A stretch of DNA of 64,000 nucleotides from Acidobacteriota bacterium (GTDB lineage: Bacteria > Acidobacteriota > Vicinamibacteria > Vicinamibacterales > UBA2999), in assembly GCA_020851565.1 (NCBI GenBank), contig JADZCN010000146.1, positions 86,669 through 150,668 of the forward strand. The letters run 5' to 3'. Shown here in pieces: positions 24,309 to 34,200 of this stretch. Made by a program: the position numbers and the translations under genes. The notes beneath the pieces are model-generated. The model was not told where the DNA came from and did no database searches. It saw nothing but the letters and a program-made list of their open reading frames with translations. Within the stretch, counting starts at the first letter, position 1. The number at the start of each line of letters is the position of its first letter.

Positions 24309-25829
24309 ATGAAGCGATTCATCGTGATGGCCCTGGTGTGTCTCTGGGCCGGATCCCTGGCGATGCCGGCGCAGGCCCAGTCGCTCGGCAGCTTTCGCTG
24401 GCAACTGCAGCCGTTCTGCAACGTGATCACCGTCACGGTGACGCAGAACGGCGGCGTCTACCGGATGGAAGGCACCGACGATCGTTGCGGCGCCGCACAG
24501 GCGGCCTCGGTCATCGGCACGGCGTTCCAGAATCCCGACGGCTCCATCGGCATGGGCCTCAACGTCGTCATGGCACCCGACGGCCAGCCCCAGCCGGTGT
24601 CGGCCACGCTGTCGCTGCCCACGATGAGCGGTACGTGGAGGGACGAGTCCGGCAACACGGGCGCATTCGTGCTCACGCAGGGGGCGGGAACGGGCGGCAG
24701 CCCGAGGCCGCTGCCCGCTCTGCCCGTGATACCTGCATCGATCCGCCTCCAGGCCGACGGCGGCCTCCTGGCCACCGGCCAGGCCGGCACCGGTGCGCTT
24801 CCCGCCAGTGGCGAGGGCACGCGGATGATGTGGTTTCCCGGGCGGAGCGCGCTGCGAGCCGGGAGCGTCGCGGGCTCGCAGTGGGACGAAGCGAACATTG
24901 GCGCAAACAGCACCGCGCTCGGACGCAATACCATCGCCAGCGGATTCGGCAGCACCGCCCTCGGAAATGGCGCCGCAGCCAGCGGGTTCGCCGCTGTGGC
25001 TCTCGGGCAGTACACGATCGCCAGCGGGGCCTACAGCACGGCGATGGGCGACGGCACGACAGCCAGCGGGGCGCAGAGCACGGCCCTCGGCCAGGGGACC
25101 CAGGCGACCGGCGAGCAGAGTTTCTCCGTCGGGACCTCGACGCTGGCGTCCGGTGCACGCGCCGCGGCTCTTGGAGACCGGAGCGTAGCGAGCGGGCTCA
25201 ACAGCCTGGCAGCGGGATCGCAGTCGCAGGCAGACGGCGCGGAGTCGATCGCGATGGGGCGGCGCGCGCTCGCGGGAGGCCCCGGCAGCGTCGTGCTCGG
25301 GTCGGACGCCGCCACGCAGTCGGCTGCCCCCGGCACGTTCGTGTTCGGCGATCGGTCCACGACGACCCCGATCGTCGGCTTCGCGCCGAACGAGTTCCTC
25401 GTGCGGGCCGCAGGGGGCGTCGCGTTCTACACGAATGCCGGGCTGACGACCGGGTTGCGGCTTGCACCGAGCGGCAGCCAGTGGCTGGGGCTGTCGGACG
25501 CCAACTCGAAGCACTTGTTCCGCGACCTGCACGGCGAGGACGTGCTGGGAAAGCTGGCCCGCATGCCCATCCGGGAATGGAGCTACACGGCGCAGGACGC
25601 CTCGGTCCGTCACGTCGGGCCGACGGCGCAGGACTTCCGCGCGGCGTTCGGGCTGGGGGAGGATCCGCTGCGGATCGGATCGATGGACGCCGACGGCATC
25701 GCGCTGGCGGCCGCCAAGGCGCTCGAGGCCCGCACGCGCGCGCTGCAGGAGGAGAACGACGCCGTGAGGGCCGCGCTGGACGAGCTCCGGCGCGAGATCC
25801 GGGACATGAGAGGGGGACGCCGGGACTGA
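24309..25829 (+). CDS. Exported YadA-head-repeat protein with C-terminal S74 self-cleaving chaperone domain
   Basis: A 506-residue protein. Residues 1-23 are a signal peptide ending in AQAQ. Residues about 24-130 form an N-terminal beta domain with two cysteines. Residues about 197-335 are 14-residue repeats of the trimeric-autotransporter head type (NTIASGFGSTALG, GTTASGAQSTALG and others). Residues about 393-480 are an intramolecular chaperone domain of the peptidase S74 class, known from phage tail spikes. LSDANSK carries Ser396 and Lys401 with the spacing of the known Ser-Lys cleavage dyad, followed by GPTAQDF and the DADGIALAAAKALEART helix. A coiled coil ends the chain. The chaperone should drive trimerisation and then cut itself off. 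The last codons and the stop are supplied by a copy of the dispersed dyad element. Confidence 0.88.
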   Translation: MKRFIVMALVCLWAGSLAMPAQAQSLGSFRWQLQPFCNVITVTVTQNGGVYRMEGTDDRCGAAQAASVIGTAFQNPDGSIGMGLNVVMAPDGQPQPVSATLSLPTMSGTWRDESGNTGAFVLTQGAGTGGSPRPLPALPVIPASIRLQADGGLLATGQAGTGALPASGEGTRMMWFPGRSALRAGSVAGSQWDEANIGANSTALGRNTIASGFGSTALGNGAAASGFAAVALGQYTIASGAYSTAMGDGTTASGAQSTALGQGTQATGEQSFSVGTSTLASGARAAALGDRSVASGLNSLAAGSQSQADGAESIAMGRRALAGGPGSVVLGSDAATQSAAPGTFVFGDRSTTTPIVGFAPNEFLVRAAGGVAFYTNAGLTTGLRLAPSGSQWLGLSDANSKHLFRDLHGEDVLGKLARMPIREWSYTAQDASVRHVGPTAQDFRAAFGLGEDPLRIGSMDADGIALAAAKALEARTRALQEENDAVRAALDELRREIRDMRGGRRD

Positions 25830-25844
25830 AGTCCCGGCGCTCCG
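25818..25844. repeat. Dispersed dyad element, copy spanning the stop codon of the S74 gene
   Basis: Arms CGCCGGGACT and AGTCCCGGCG around GA, followed by CTCCG. The TGA stop of the S74 protein gene (25827-25829) lies in the turn of the dyad, so the element provides the end of the reading frame. Confidence 0.75.
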
Positions 25845-25850
25845 TGAGGG

Positions 25851-27536
25851 TTACTTGGGCGCCACAATCGGCACGTAATCGGCGAACACGTACGCGAACA
25901 GCACCGAGATGACGCCCATTGCCATCATCAGCATGACGCTGTGCTTGATGGTGAAACGGAACAGGCGGCTCTCATCGGCCGCCGTCATGCCCGTGGCGGC
26001 AACCGCGACGGCAATGCTCTGCACCGAGATCATCTTGCCCATCACGCCGGCGGCGGAGTTCACCGACGCGGTGAGCACCGGGTTGAGGGACAGCGCGTTG
26101 GCGGTGACCACCTGCAGGTTGCCGAAGAGCGCATTGGCGGACGTGTCACTGCCCGTCAGGAACACGCCCAGCCACCCGACGACGGCGCTGAAGAAGGGGA
26201 AGGCGACACCGGTGGTGGCCAGGGCCAGGCCGAGCGTGGAGGTCATCCCCGAGTAGTTCATCAGGTACGCCAGGCCCAGCATCGACGCGATGGTCAACAT
26301 CGCGTAGGAGAGCTGCGAGAAGGTTTCCTTGTAGAGCTTTCCGACCGTCGCCGGCCTGACGCCGAGGACCACGGCGGCGACGATGGTCGCCAGGAAGCAT
26401 CCCGTGCCGGACGCGCTGAGCCAGTTGAGCGTGAACACCGCGGCATAGGGCGCGGGCTCGGCGACGACGGGCGGGACCCGCGTGATGGCGTTGTGCAGGC
26501 CCGGCACCATCACGCCGTTCAGCCCCGTGGGCGCCTTGGGGAGGAACGACGGCATCACGCCGTTGGTCCACGTGTCGATGGCCAGCTTGATCGCGGGCTC
26601 GCCCCACGCCAGCACGAACGCGACGAGCAGCAGGTAGGGCGACCAGGCCATGAAGATCTCGCCCGGCGAGTGCTTCTTCGCCTCCGCAGTCACCGGATTG
26701 TCGCCGTCGAGCCGCATGATGGTCCTCGGCTTCCACAGCTTGAGCACCGCCACCATCACGACGATGCAGGTGAGCGAGCTGAGGATGTCGGTGAGCTCGG
26801 GCCCCATGTAATTGGAGACGTAGAACTGCATGCCGGCGAACGACACGCCGCACGCGATGATGGCCGGCAGCACCTCGCCCGCGCGCTTCCAGCCCGCCAT
26901 CACGACGATGAGGTAGCCGGGGATGATGATGGAGATCATCGCGCACAGGCGGCCCACCATGGCGGAGAGCGGCAGGACCGGCAGGCCCGTGACGGCGGCC
27001 AGTGTGGTGACGGGGATGCCGATGGACCCGAAGGCCACCGGCGCCGTGTTGGCGAGCAGGCAGATACCGGCGGCGTAGAACGGGTTGAAGCCGAGCCCCG
27101 CGAGCATCGCGCCGGAGACCGCGACCGGGGCGCCGAAGCCCGCCGCGCCCTCGATGAAGGCCCCGAACGAGAACGCGATGAACATTGCCTGGAGGCGGCG
27201 GTCATCGGTGAGCGAGCCGACCGAGTCCTTGATGATCTCGAACTTGCCGGTGTGCACCGCGAGGCGGTAGAGCATGATCGACGCGAACACGATCCACGCG
27301 ATTGGGAAGATGCCGTACGCCGCGCCGTACAGCGTGGACATCACGGCCAGGCCGACGGGCATGCCATAGACGGTGAGCGACACGGCCAGCGCGGTGCCCA
27401 GTCCCGCGAGCGCCGCCTTCCAGGTGGGCGTGCGCCAGACGCCAAGCATGAGGAACAGCACGACGATCGGCAGGGCGGCGACGGGGGCCGACAGCGCGAG
27501 GCTGCCGCCCAGGGGCTCGTAGTTGTGCTGCCACAT
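25851..27536 (-). CDS. lldP: L-lactate permease
   Basis: A 561-residue transporter of the LctP family, about 12-14 membrane segments, for uptake of lactate (and glycolate) with protons. It has the family opening MWQHNYEPLGG, then AFSFGAFIEGAAGFGAPVAV, which is the most conserved segment, and later GCFLATIVAAVVLG and TGSDTSANALFGNLQ. The length is normal. It lies 108 bases behind an MHS-type transporter on the same strand. Lactate would be oxidised by flavoproteins such as those at 15142 or 61017, but these are not next to it, so the link is only inferred. Confidence 0.92.
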   Translation of the reverse strand: MWQHNYEPLGGSLALSAPVAALPIVVLFLMLGVWRTPTWKAALAGLGTALAVSLTVYGMPVGLAVMSTLYGAAYGIFPIAWIVFASIMLYRLAVHTGKFEIIKDSVGSLTDDRRLQAMFIAFSFGAFIEGAAGFGAPVAVSGAMLAGLGFNPFYAAGICLLANTAPVAFGSIGIPVTTLAAVTGLPVLPLSAMVGRLCAMISIIIPGYLIVVMAGWKRAGEVLPAIIACGVSFAGMQFYVSNYMGPELTDILSSLTCIVVMVAVLKLWKPRTIMRLDGDNPVTAEAKKHSPGEIFMAWSPYLLLVAFVLAWGEPAIKLAIDTWTNGVMPSFLPKAPTGLNGVMVPGLHNAITRVPPVVAEPAPYAAVFTLNWLSASGTGCFLATIVAAVVLGVRPATVGKLYKETFSQLSYAMLTIASMLGLAYLMNYSGMTSTLGLALATTGVAFPFFSAVVGWLGVFLTGSDTSANALFGNLQVVTANALSLNPVLTASVNSAAGVMGKMISVQSIAVAVAATGMTAADESRLFRFTIKHSVMLMMAMGVISVLFAYVFADYVPIVAPK

Positions 27537-27644
27537 ATGGGGGTCGGGGCTCCGTGGGTGGTGACCGTGGCCTTATAGCACAGCCGCGGCCGCGCGCCGA
27601 AGCCGTCCGCGGATCCCGAACGAACGCGTGCGCAAGGGCGACGC

Positions 27645-28931
27645 TCAGAGCGCCGCGTCCTTCGTCTCCCGCGACATCCACAGGCCCAGCAGCGAGAGCA
27701 GCGTGGAGAGCGCGAGGTAGTAGCCGACGTACTGCAGCCCCATGTTGGTGGCCAGCCACGTCGCCACGTAGGGCGCCAGCGACGCGCCGAAGATGCCCGC
27801 CAGGTTGTAGGTGAGCGAGCTGCCCGTGTAGCGGACCGCCGTCGGGAAGAGCTCCGCGAGGACCGTGCCGAGCGGGCCGTAAGCCAGCCCCACCAGCGCG
27901 AGGCCCGACACCATCACCAGCGTGGCGCCGATGGTGCCCGCGTGGAAGAGCGGCGCGAACACGAGGCCGAACGCGAACGTGGCGACGTTCACCCACATCA
28001 GCATGGGCCGCCGTCCCCGCTCGGCCAGGATGGCCGACCACGGGATCGTTGCCGCGAAGAACAGCACGCCGAAGAGCTGGATGAAGAGGAACTGTTCGCG
28101 CGTGAACCCGAGCCGGCTCGTGCCCCACGAGAGCGCGAACACGGTCATCAGGTAGAAGTTCACGTAGACCGAGAGCCCGATCAACGTCCCGATGACGAGC
28201 GTGCCCAGGTGCGACCTGAAGACCGCCAGCATGGGCACCTGCACGCGCTCGTGGCGCGCCACGGCCGCCGCGAAGACCGGCGTCTCGGTGATCGACAGCC
28301 GCACGTAGAGGCCGAGGAGGACCAGCGCGGCGCTGGCGAGGAAGGGCACGCGCCAGCCCCACTCGAAGAACTGCGCATCGGTCAGCGTCCGCGACAGCAG
28401 TAGGAAGATGCCGCCCGAGCAGAAGAAGCCGACCGGGGCGCCCAGCTGCGGGAACATGCCGTACCACGCGCGCCGTCCGGGCGGCGCGTTCTCCGTCGCC
28501 AGGAGCACGGCGCCTCCCCACTCGCCACCCAGGCCCAGGCCCTGCCCGAAGCGGCAGAGCGCGAGGAGGGCGGGCGCGGCGATGCCGATGCTCTGGTACG
28601 GCGGCAGCAGCCCGATGGCCACCGTCGAGAGGCCCATCGTCAGCAGCGCCGCCACCAGCGTGGTCTTGCGGCCGACGCGATCGCCGAAGTGGCCGAAGAG
28701 CGCCGAGCCGACGGGACGCGCGAGGAATGCGATGGCGAAAGTGGCCAGCGAGGCCAGCGTGGCCGTCGCCGGTTCGGACGAGGGGAAGAACAGCGCCGGA
28801 AAGACCAGTACCGCCGCGGTGGCGTAGATGTAGAAGTCGAAGAACTCGATCGCCGTGCCGATGAGGCTGGCGAAGAGGATCTGCCGCGGGGTGTTGACCG
28901 CTTTCGGCGCGTGGCCCTGGCCGGCGCCCAT
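27645..28931 (-). CDS. MHS-family MFS transporter (metabolite:H+ symporter)
   Basis: A 428-residue 12-segment symporter of the ShiA/KgtP/ProP branch. Signatures are IGTAIEFFDFYIYATAAVLV in segment 1, FGHFGDRVGRKTTL between segments 2 and 3, RFGQGLGLGGEWGGAVLLATE in segment 4-5, and the long RLSITETPVF loop with acidic residues. The substrate would be a dicarboxylate, shikimate or a zwitterion and cannot be chosen from sequence. The start codon overlaps the stop of the upstream alpha/beta hydrolase by one base, so the two are translationally coupled; the hydrolase may make or use the transported compound. Confidence 0.88.
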   Translation of the reverse strand: MGAGQGHAPKAVNTPRQILFASLIGTAIEFFDFYIYATAAVLVFPALFFPSSEPATATLASLATFAIAFLARPVGSALFGHFGDRVGRKTTLVAALLTMGLSTVAIGLLPPYQSIGIAAPALLALCRFGQGLGLGGEWGGAVLLATENAPPGRRAWYGMFPQLGAPVGFFCSGGIFLLLSRTLTDAQFFEWGWRVPFLASAALVLLGLYVRLSITETPVFAAAVARHERVQVPMLAVFRSHLGTLVIGTLIGLSVYVNFYLMTVFALSWGTSRLGFTREQFLFIQLFGVLFFAATIPWSAILAERGRRPMLMWVNVATFAFGLVFAPLFHAGTIGATLVMVSGLALVGLAYGPLGTVLAELFPTAVRYTGSSLTYNLAGIFGASLAPYVATWLATNMGLQYVGYYLALSTLLSLLGLWMSRETKDAAL

Positions 28932-29920
28932 CAGTTGGTGCCGGGGTTGGCCGCCAGGAAGGGCTCGGCCTCGGCCAGGATCGGATCGATGCGCGCGAAG
29001 GTGTCCGAGTAGCTCAGGCCGCTCACCTGCTTGAGCGTGACCTTCGTGCCGGCGAGCTTGCCCTCGTACGCCTTCGCGTTCACCAGACCGCTCTCGTCGG
29101 CGGCCCCGATCAACCAGAGGGTGGGCGCCTTGATCTCGGCCGGCTCGAGCGCCGGGTAGTCCACGAGCGCGCCGAGCGCGATGGCCTGGCGGGCCACGCC
29201 GCTGTTCCAGGCGTCGCGGTCACCGGGGGACATGCCCTTCAGGTCCAGCTTCCCCGCCTTCTGCGCCTCGAGCAGCGGCTGCCACTTCGCGCGCATGCCA
29301 TTGATGGCGTCCTTCACCGGCCCGCTGATGGTGGGCCCCATGTCGGCGCCGACCAGCACCGCCGAGATCACCCGATCCGATCGGGCCGCGAGATACCGGC
29401 CGATGCTGGCGCCGTGCCCGAATCCCCACAGGTGGAAGCGCTTCGCGCCGGCCGCGTCGGCCACGGCGAGCACATCCGCCAGGACGGCGTCCAGCGCGTA
29501 CGCCTCCGGCGTGTCGGGCTTGTCGCTCTCGCCGCTGCCGCGCAGGTCCACCGTGATGACCGTGAAGCGCTTGCTCAGCCGGTCCACGTACCCGCGCTCG
29601 TTCCAGGAGCGCCGCGTCTGGCCGCCGCCGTGCAGCAGGATCAGCGCGGGCCCCGTGCCTGCGGTCTCGTAGGCGATCTTCGTGCCGTCGGGCGAGGTCG
29701 CCATCAGGGCGGTGGGTGCCTTTGCCGCAGCCGGCGCGGCGGCCCCTGCGGCTGCCGCGGGCGCCGCCGGCTTCTGCGTGGCCGGCGCGGGCGTCGCGGC
29801 CGCCGGCTGGGTGGTGACCTGCGATGTGGCCTGGGCACAGGCGGAAACGGTGATCGCGAACGAGAACAGGGCAATGGCCCCGGGCGTGCGGGCGACCATT
29901 CGGACGAACGGCGTGATCAT
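28931..29920 (-). CDS. Exported alpha/beta-hydrolase-fold protein lacking the nucleophile serine
   Basis: A 329-residue protein with a signal peptide and then an Ala/Pro-rich linker (about residues 30-70). The fold is clear: ILLHGGGQTRRSW with the oxyanion HG, VITVDLRGSGESDKPD, and the nucleophile-elbow strand. At the elbow, where relatives read GFSxG, this protein has GFGHGAS, with Gly168 in place of Ser; Ser172, four residues on, is not in the elbow position. The acid strand TLWLIGAADESGLV is present, and the C-terminal histidine is not clear. It may therefore be non-catalytic or use a different mechanism. It is coupled to the MHS transporter. Confidence 0.82.
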   Translation of the reverse strand: MITPFVRMVARTPGAIALFSFAITVSACAQATSQVTTQPAAATPAPATQKPAAPAAAAGAAAPAAAKAPTALMATSPDGTKIAYETAGTGPALILLHGGGQTRRSWNERGYVDRLSKRFTVITVDLRGSGESDKPDTPEAYALDAVLADVLAVADAAGAKRFHLWGFGHGASIGRYLAARSDRVISAVLVGADMGPTISGPVKDAINGMRAKWQPLLEAQKAGKLDLKGMSPGDRDAWNSGVARQAIALGALVDYPALEPAEIKAPTLWLIGAADESGLVNAKAYEGKLAGTKVTLKQVSGLSYSDTFARIDPILAEAEPFLAANPGTN

Positions 29921-30013
29921 GAGGGTCCTCTGACGTCTTTCATCGAGAAGTGCGTGAGCGTCACAGATACCACAGGCGGCGCGCGCAGTGCGAATGTCTG
30001 CGAATGTCCCCGC

Positions 30014-31159
30014 CTATGTCGAGAAGAAGCCCGGGAGCTCCCCGATGAAGGCAGCCACCGGCAGGATCTCGATGCCATCCTCGGTCGTCCGGCGCCGGGG
30101 TTCGAGGCAGACCACGACGCGCCGGGCGCGGGGATGGTCCTGGCGCAGATGCCGAAGGCCCTTGAGATGGTCCGACGTCACGCGCGGCGTGGCCTTGGCT
30201 TCGATGGCGACCTTCATGTCCCCGATGATGAAATCCACCTCGATCCCGCTGGCCAGCCGCCAGTACGCAAGGTCGGCGAACCGCTCCTGGTAGGTGTTGT
30301 ACGCGAGAAGCTCGTGGAACACCCAATTCTCGAAGGCCTTGCCGAACAGCTCGCCACCGGGTTCCATCCGGCCGCGCCGCGCGAGATGGTTCACCACGCC
30401 GATGTCCGCGAAGTAGAACTTGGGGGCGCCAATCACGCGGCGCTTCGGCCGCCGCGTGTACGCGGGCAGCCACCGGCCGAGCAGGGTGTCCACGAGGATG
30501 CCGAAGTGACCCTTCACGGTCGGCCCCGAGACTGCGCATTCACGCGCGATGTTGGCGAAGTTCACCAGGTCGCCGTCCGACAGCGCCGCGGCGCCCAGGA
30601 ACGAGGAGAAGACCGGCAGGTTCCGGACGAGGCCCTCCGCCGCCACCTCTTCCTTGAGGTAATCTCCGACGTAGGCTGCGGCCAGCCGTTCGGGGCGGTC
30701 CGCCTCGTAGAAGCTGGGGAGGTAGCCGTGGTTGAGTAGTCGGACCAGGTCGAAGTTCGACCCGATCTCGGCCGCCGTGAGCCCGTGCAGCTCGTAGCGC
30801 ACGGCTCGCCCGCCCAGCAGGTTGGCGGCACCCCGGCGAACCTTGCGCGCGCTCGACCCGCACAACGCAAAGCGAATCTTCCGGTGCTCGTGCAGCCAGT
30901 GCACCTCGTCGAGCAGCGCCGGGACTTTCTGCACTTCGTCGATGACGACCTGCGACGGACGGCTGCCCTGCGTGATCTCCTCGCGCAGCAACTCGGGTCG
31001 CTCCAGGTAGCGGCGGTACTCGTCCGCCTTCAGGAGATCAATCCACAGGCCGTCCGGATACGCCTCGCGCAGCAGCGTCGTCTTCCCGGTCAGTCGCGGT
31101 CCCCAGAGGAAGAACGTCTCCCGGCCCGGCGGGGGAAGGCGCAGCGCCCTTGTAAACAT
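30014..31159 (-). CDS. AAA ATPase with DUF4143-type C-terminal domain
   Basis: A 381-residue protein of the AAA_14 group. Walker A is GPRLTGKTTLL (residues 20-30, Lys26), and Walker B is VVIDEVQKVPALLDEVHWL near residue 70. The sensor region is FALCGSSARKVRR. The C-terminal half has the winged-helix and DUF4143 portion, ending with YWRLASGIEVDFIIGDMKVA and IEAKA, which resembles the D-x(n)-E-x-K core of PD-(D/E)XK folds. These proteins are common and often lie beside toxin or mobile genes, but their role is not settled. Divergent from the protease gene at 31273, with a short AT-rich patch between. Confidence 0.85.
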   Translation of the reverse strand: MFTRALRLPPPGRETFFLWGPRLTGKTTLLREAYPDGLWIDLLKADEYRRYLERPELLREEITQGSRPSQVVIDEVQKVPALLDEVHWLHEHRKIRFALCGSSARKVRRGAANLLGGRAVRYELHGLTAAEIGSNFDLVRLLNHGYLPSFYEADRPERLAAAYVGDYLKEEVAAEGLVRNLPVFSSFLGAAALSDGDLVNFANIARECAVSGPTVKGHFGILVDTLLGRWLPAYTRRPKRRVIGAPKFYFADIGVVNHLARRGRMEPGGELFGKAFENWVFHELLAYNTYQERFADLAYWRLASGIEVDFIIGDMKVAIEAKATPRVTSDHLKGLRHLRQDHPRARRVVVCLEPRRRTTEDGIEILPVAAFIGELPGFFST

Positions 31160-31205
31160 GAGATTTATTTTATCATGATGATTGCAATAACAAATTTCTC
31201 GCTCT
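31160..31205. promoter_or_regulatory. AT-rich promoter region between the ATPase and the protease gene
   Basis: A patch of about 45 bases that is far richer in A and T than anything near it (tttattttatcatgatgatt, then gcaataac). On the minus strand TTGTTA and TAAAAT could be -35 and -10 boxes with a short 15-base spacer, leading to the ATPase start. A promoter for the protease gene should lie here too, but I cannot define it. Confidence 0.45.
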
Positions 31206-31272
31206 CTTGAGCCGCAATCGCCTTCGTGCCATAGTCCCCTCTCCCCCCGGCTGATGGCGACGGAGCGTCACC

Positions 31273-34200
31273 ATGGCTGACATCACTCCTCCCGGGCTGG
31301 CCGGCTTCCTCCTTCGACTGCCCGCCGGCGCGGCCGTGGGGCTCGCGCGCGGCACCGCACGGTCGCGCCTCGAGGCGGCCGGCACCTCCTACGAGTTCGA
31401 GCCACTGTTCACGACAGGCCCGCACGCGGGCGCCACCGGCCTGGCCGGCGCCGGCTTCGAATGGCACGTGGCGACGCCCTCCGGTGTGGTGGACCCCGCC
31501 CGGGCGTGGGAGTCGGCACATGCCCTGCACGAGGCGGCCAGCGCGGCGATGGCCGGCGCGCCTGTGCTGGTCGAGCCCGACTTCGTCCAGGAGTGGTTCT
31601 ACGAGAACCCGCTCGCCCGCGACCCGGCCGCCGCTGCCGACGCCTGCACCTTCAACGATCAACGGCCCGAGCTCCCGCGCATCGACAACCTGTTCGCCTG
31701 GCACCTCGATCCCGCGTTCTCGCAGCTGCGGCAGGCGCGTGGCGAGGCCTCGGGCGGCGCGTCGCCCGTGCGGATTGCCCATCTCGACACCGGCTACGAT
31801 CCCGCGCACCAGACCCTGCCGCCGCGCATCCGCCTGGACCTGCAGCGCAACTTCGTGGACGACCAGGGGCCCAGCGACGCACGCGACCCGGCTGCGCGTG
31901 GCGCCTTCGAGCATCCTGGGCACGGCACCGGCACGCTCGGCATCCTGGCGGGCAGCCAGTTCACCTTCAACCGTCACGGCTACACCTTCGACGACGTGGT
32001 GGGCGGCGCGCCCGAGGCCGAGGTCGTGCCCGTGCGGGTGGGTCGATCGGTGCTGCAGCTGCGAACCAGTACCATCGCCCGGGGCATCACCTACGCCGCG
32101 GACCTCTGCGCGGACGAGGCGACGCGCATCCACGTCCTGTCGTTGAGCATGGGAGGTGTTGCCTCGGCGGCGTGGGCCGACGCGGTGAACCTGGCCTACG
32201 ACGCCGGCATCGTGCTCGTCGCCGCGGCGGGCAATAACTTCTCCGCCGGCTTCTTCGGCTTCCCCACGCACTTCATCGTCTACCCGGCCAGGTTCCGCAG
32301 GGTGATTGCCGCGTGCGGGGTGATGGCCAACCGCAAGCCCTACTACGGCCTGCCGTTCCGCACCATGCAGGGGAACTGGGGGCCCGCGAGCAAGATGGCG
32401 ACGGCCGTGTCCGCCTTCACGCCGAACATGCCGTGGGCCGAGATTGGCTGCGCGGGCCTCGTGGACATGGATGGTGCCGGCACCTCGTCGGCCACGCCGC
32501 AGGTGGCGGCCGCCGCCGCGCTCTACTTCCAGAAGCACGCGGGCACCCTCTTCGATCCCGCGGAGTACCCGGAGCCCTGGATGCGCGTCGAGGCGGTGCG
32601 GCAGGCGCTCTTCTCGCGGGCCGACAAGACGGCGGATGGCGGCAGCACCGAGAAACTCGGCAACGGCATCCTGCGCGCGGCCGACGCCCTGGGCCTGCAG
32701 CCGCCGGCCAGCGCGTCGCTCCACAGGACCGCGCCCGACAGTGCCGTGCTGCCCATCCTGCGCGTGATCACCGGGCTCGGCGTGGCGCCCTCGCCCACCG
32801 CCGACGCGATGCTCGCGCTGGAGGCCACGCAGCTGGCGCACCGCTGGTCGCGCGACGACCGGCCGAATCCCATCGAGACCGCGCTGCCGGACCCGGACCT
32901 GCCGCCCGAGGCGATCCCGCCGGCGCAGGTGCGGCGCTTCCTCGACGCGGTGCTCGAACACCCCGGTGCGTCGGCGCCTCTCAAGGCTCGCGCGGGCGAG
33001 GCGCGGCATTCACTGTTCGGGACACCCCTGCCCGGTCGGCCCGTGCCGAGGCGCAGAAAGAGGGGCGCCGAGGGACTCGAAGCCGGGGAGGCCCCACGGG
33101 CGGAGCCGCTTCGCGCGCCTGTCGCCACGCCGATGCCGTTCGTGCCGACCGAGCCGGCGTTCCGCAACCTGCGCGGCTACAGCATCGATCCAGGGCTGAC
33201 GACACAGCTCGATCTCGCGCCCATCGGCGAGGTCACGTTCAAGGTCCCGTGGGAGGGGCTGGCGCCCGGGCCGGTCGGCGAGTATCTCGAGGTGATCGAC
33301 GTGGACCCGGCGAGCGGGTGTTTCTACGAACCGGTGAGCCTCGACGATCCGAAGCTGCTGGCGCAGGACGGCCTGGCGCCCAGCGAGGGCACGCCGCAGT
33401 TCCATCAGCAGATGGTGTACGCGGTGGCCAGCCTGACCATCCGGAACTTCGAGCGCGCGCTCGGCCGCCGCAGCCTGTGGCGGCCTGGTCCTCCGCCGAA
33501 GGGCGCGGACCCGAAGAACGACTCGACGTTCGTCCAACGGCTGCGCGTGTATCCTCACGCGCTCCGCGAGCAGAACGCCTACTACTCGCCGTCGAAGGTG
33601 GCGCTGCTGTTCGGCTACTTCAAGGCGCCCGAGCGGGAAGAGGCCGAGCACGTGCCGGGCGGTCTCGTCTTCACGTGCCTCTCGCACGACATCATCGCCC
33701 ACGAGGCCGTGCATGCGCTGCTGGACGGGATGCACCGGCGCTTCCTCAGTCCCACGAACCCCGACGTGCGCGCCTTCCACGAGGCCTTCGCCGACATCGT
33801 CGCCCTGCTGCAGCACTTCACGTTCCCGGAGATCGTTCGTCACCAGATCGCCAGCACCCGCGGAGGGCTTCGCAGCCACCAGAACCTGCTCGGGCAGCTC
33901 GCGGGCCAGTTCGGGCGCTCGACCGGCCGCCGTGGCGCGCTCCGGGACGCCATCGGCCGCGTCAACCCGGCCAGCGGCGAATGGGAGCCGCACCGGCCGG
34001 ACCCCTCCGAGTACCGGACGGTGGTCGAGCCCCACGATCGCGGCGCGATCCTGGTGGCCGCCGTGTTCGACGCGTTTCTCGCCATCTACGAGCGGCGCAC
34101 GTCGGACCTGCTTCGGCTGGCGACGGGCGGCACCGGCGTGCTGCAGCCGGGCGCCATCCACCCGGACCTGGTCTCGCGCCTGGCCGAGGAGGCGGCGAAG

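Noticed and set aside
30014..31159. ATPase as third member of the protease-MBL module
   Set aside because: It is divergent, and DUF4143-type ATPases are common in many contexts; position alone does not support membership.
31165..33009. Frame of 614 residues antisense to the double protease
   Set aside because: It overlaps the subtilisin triad region entirely; composition is that of a shadow frame.
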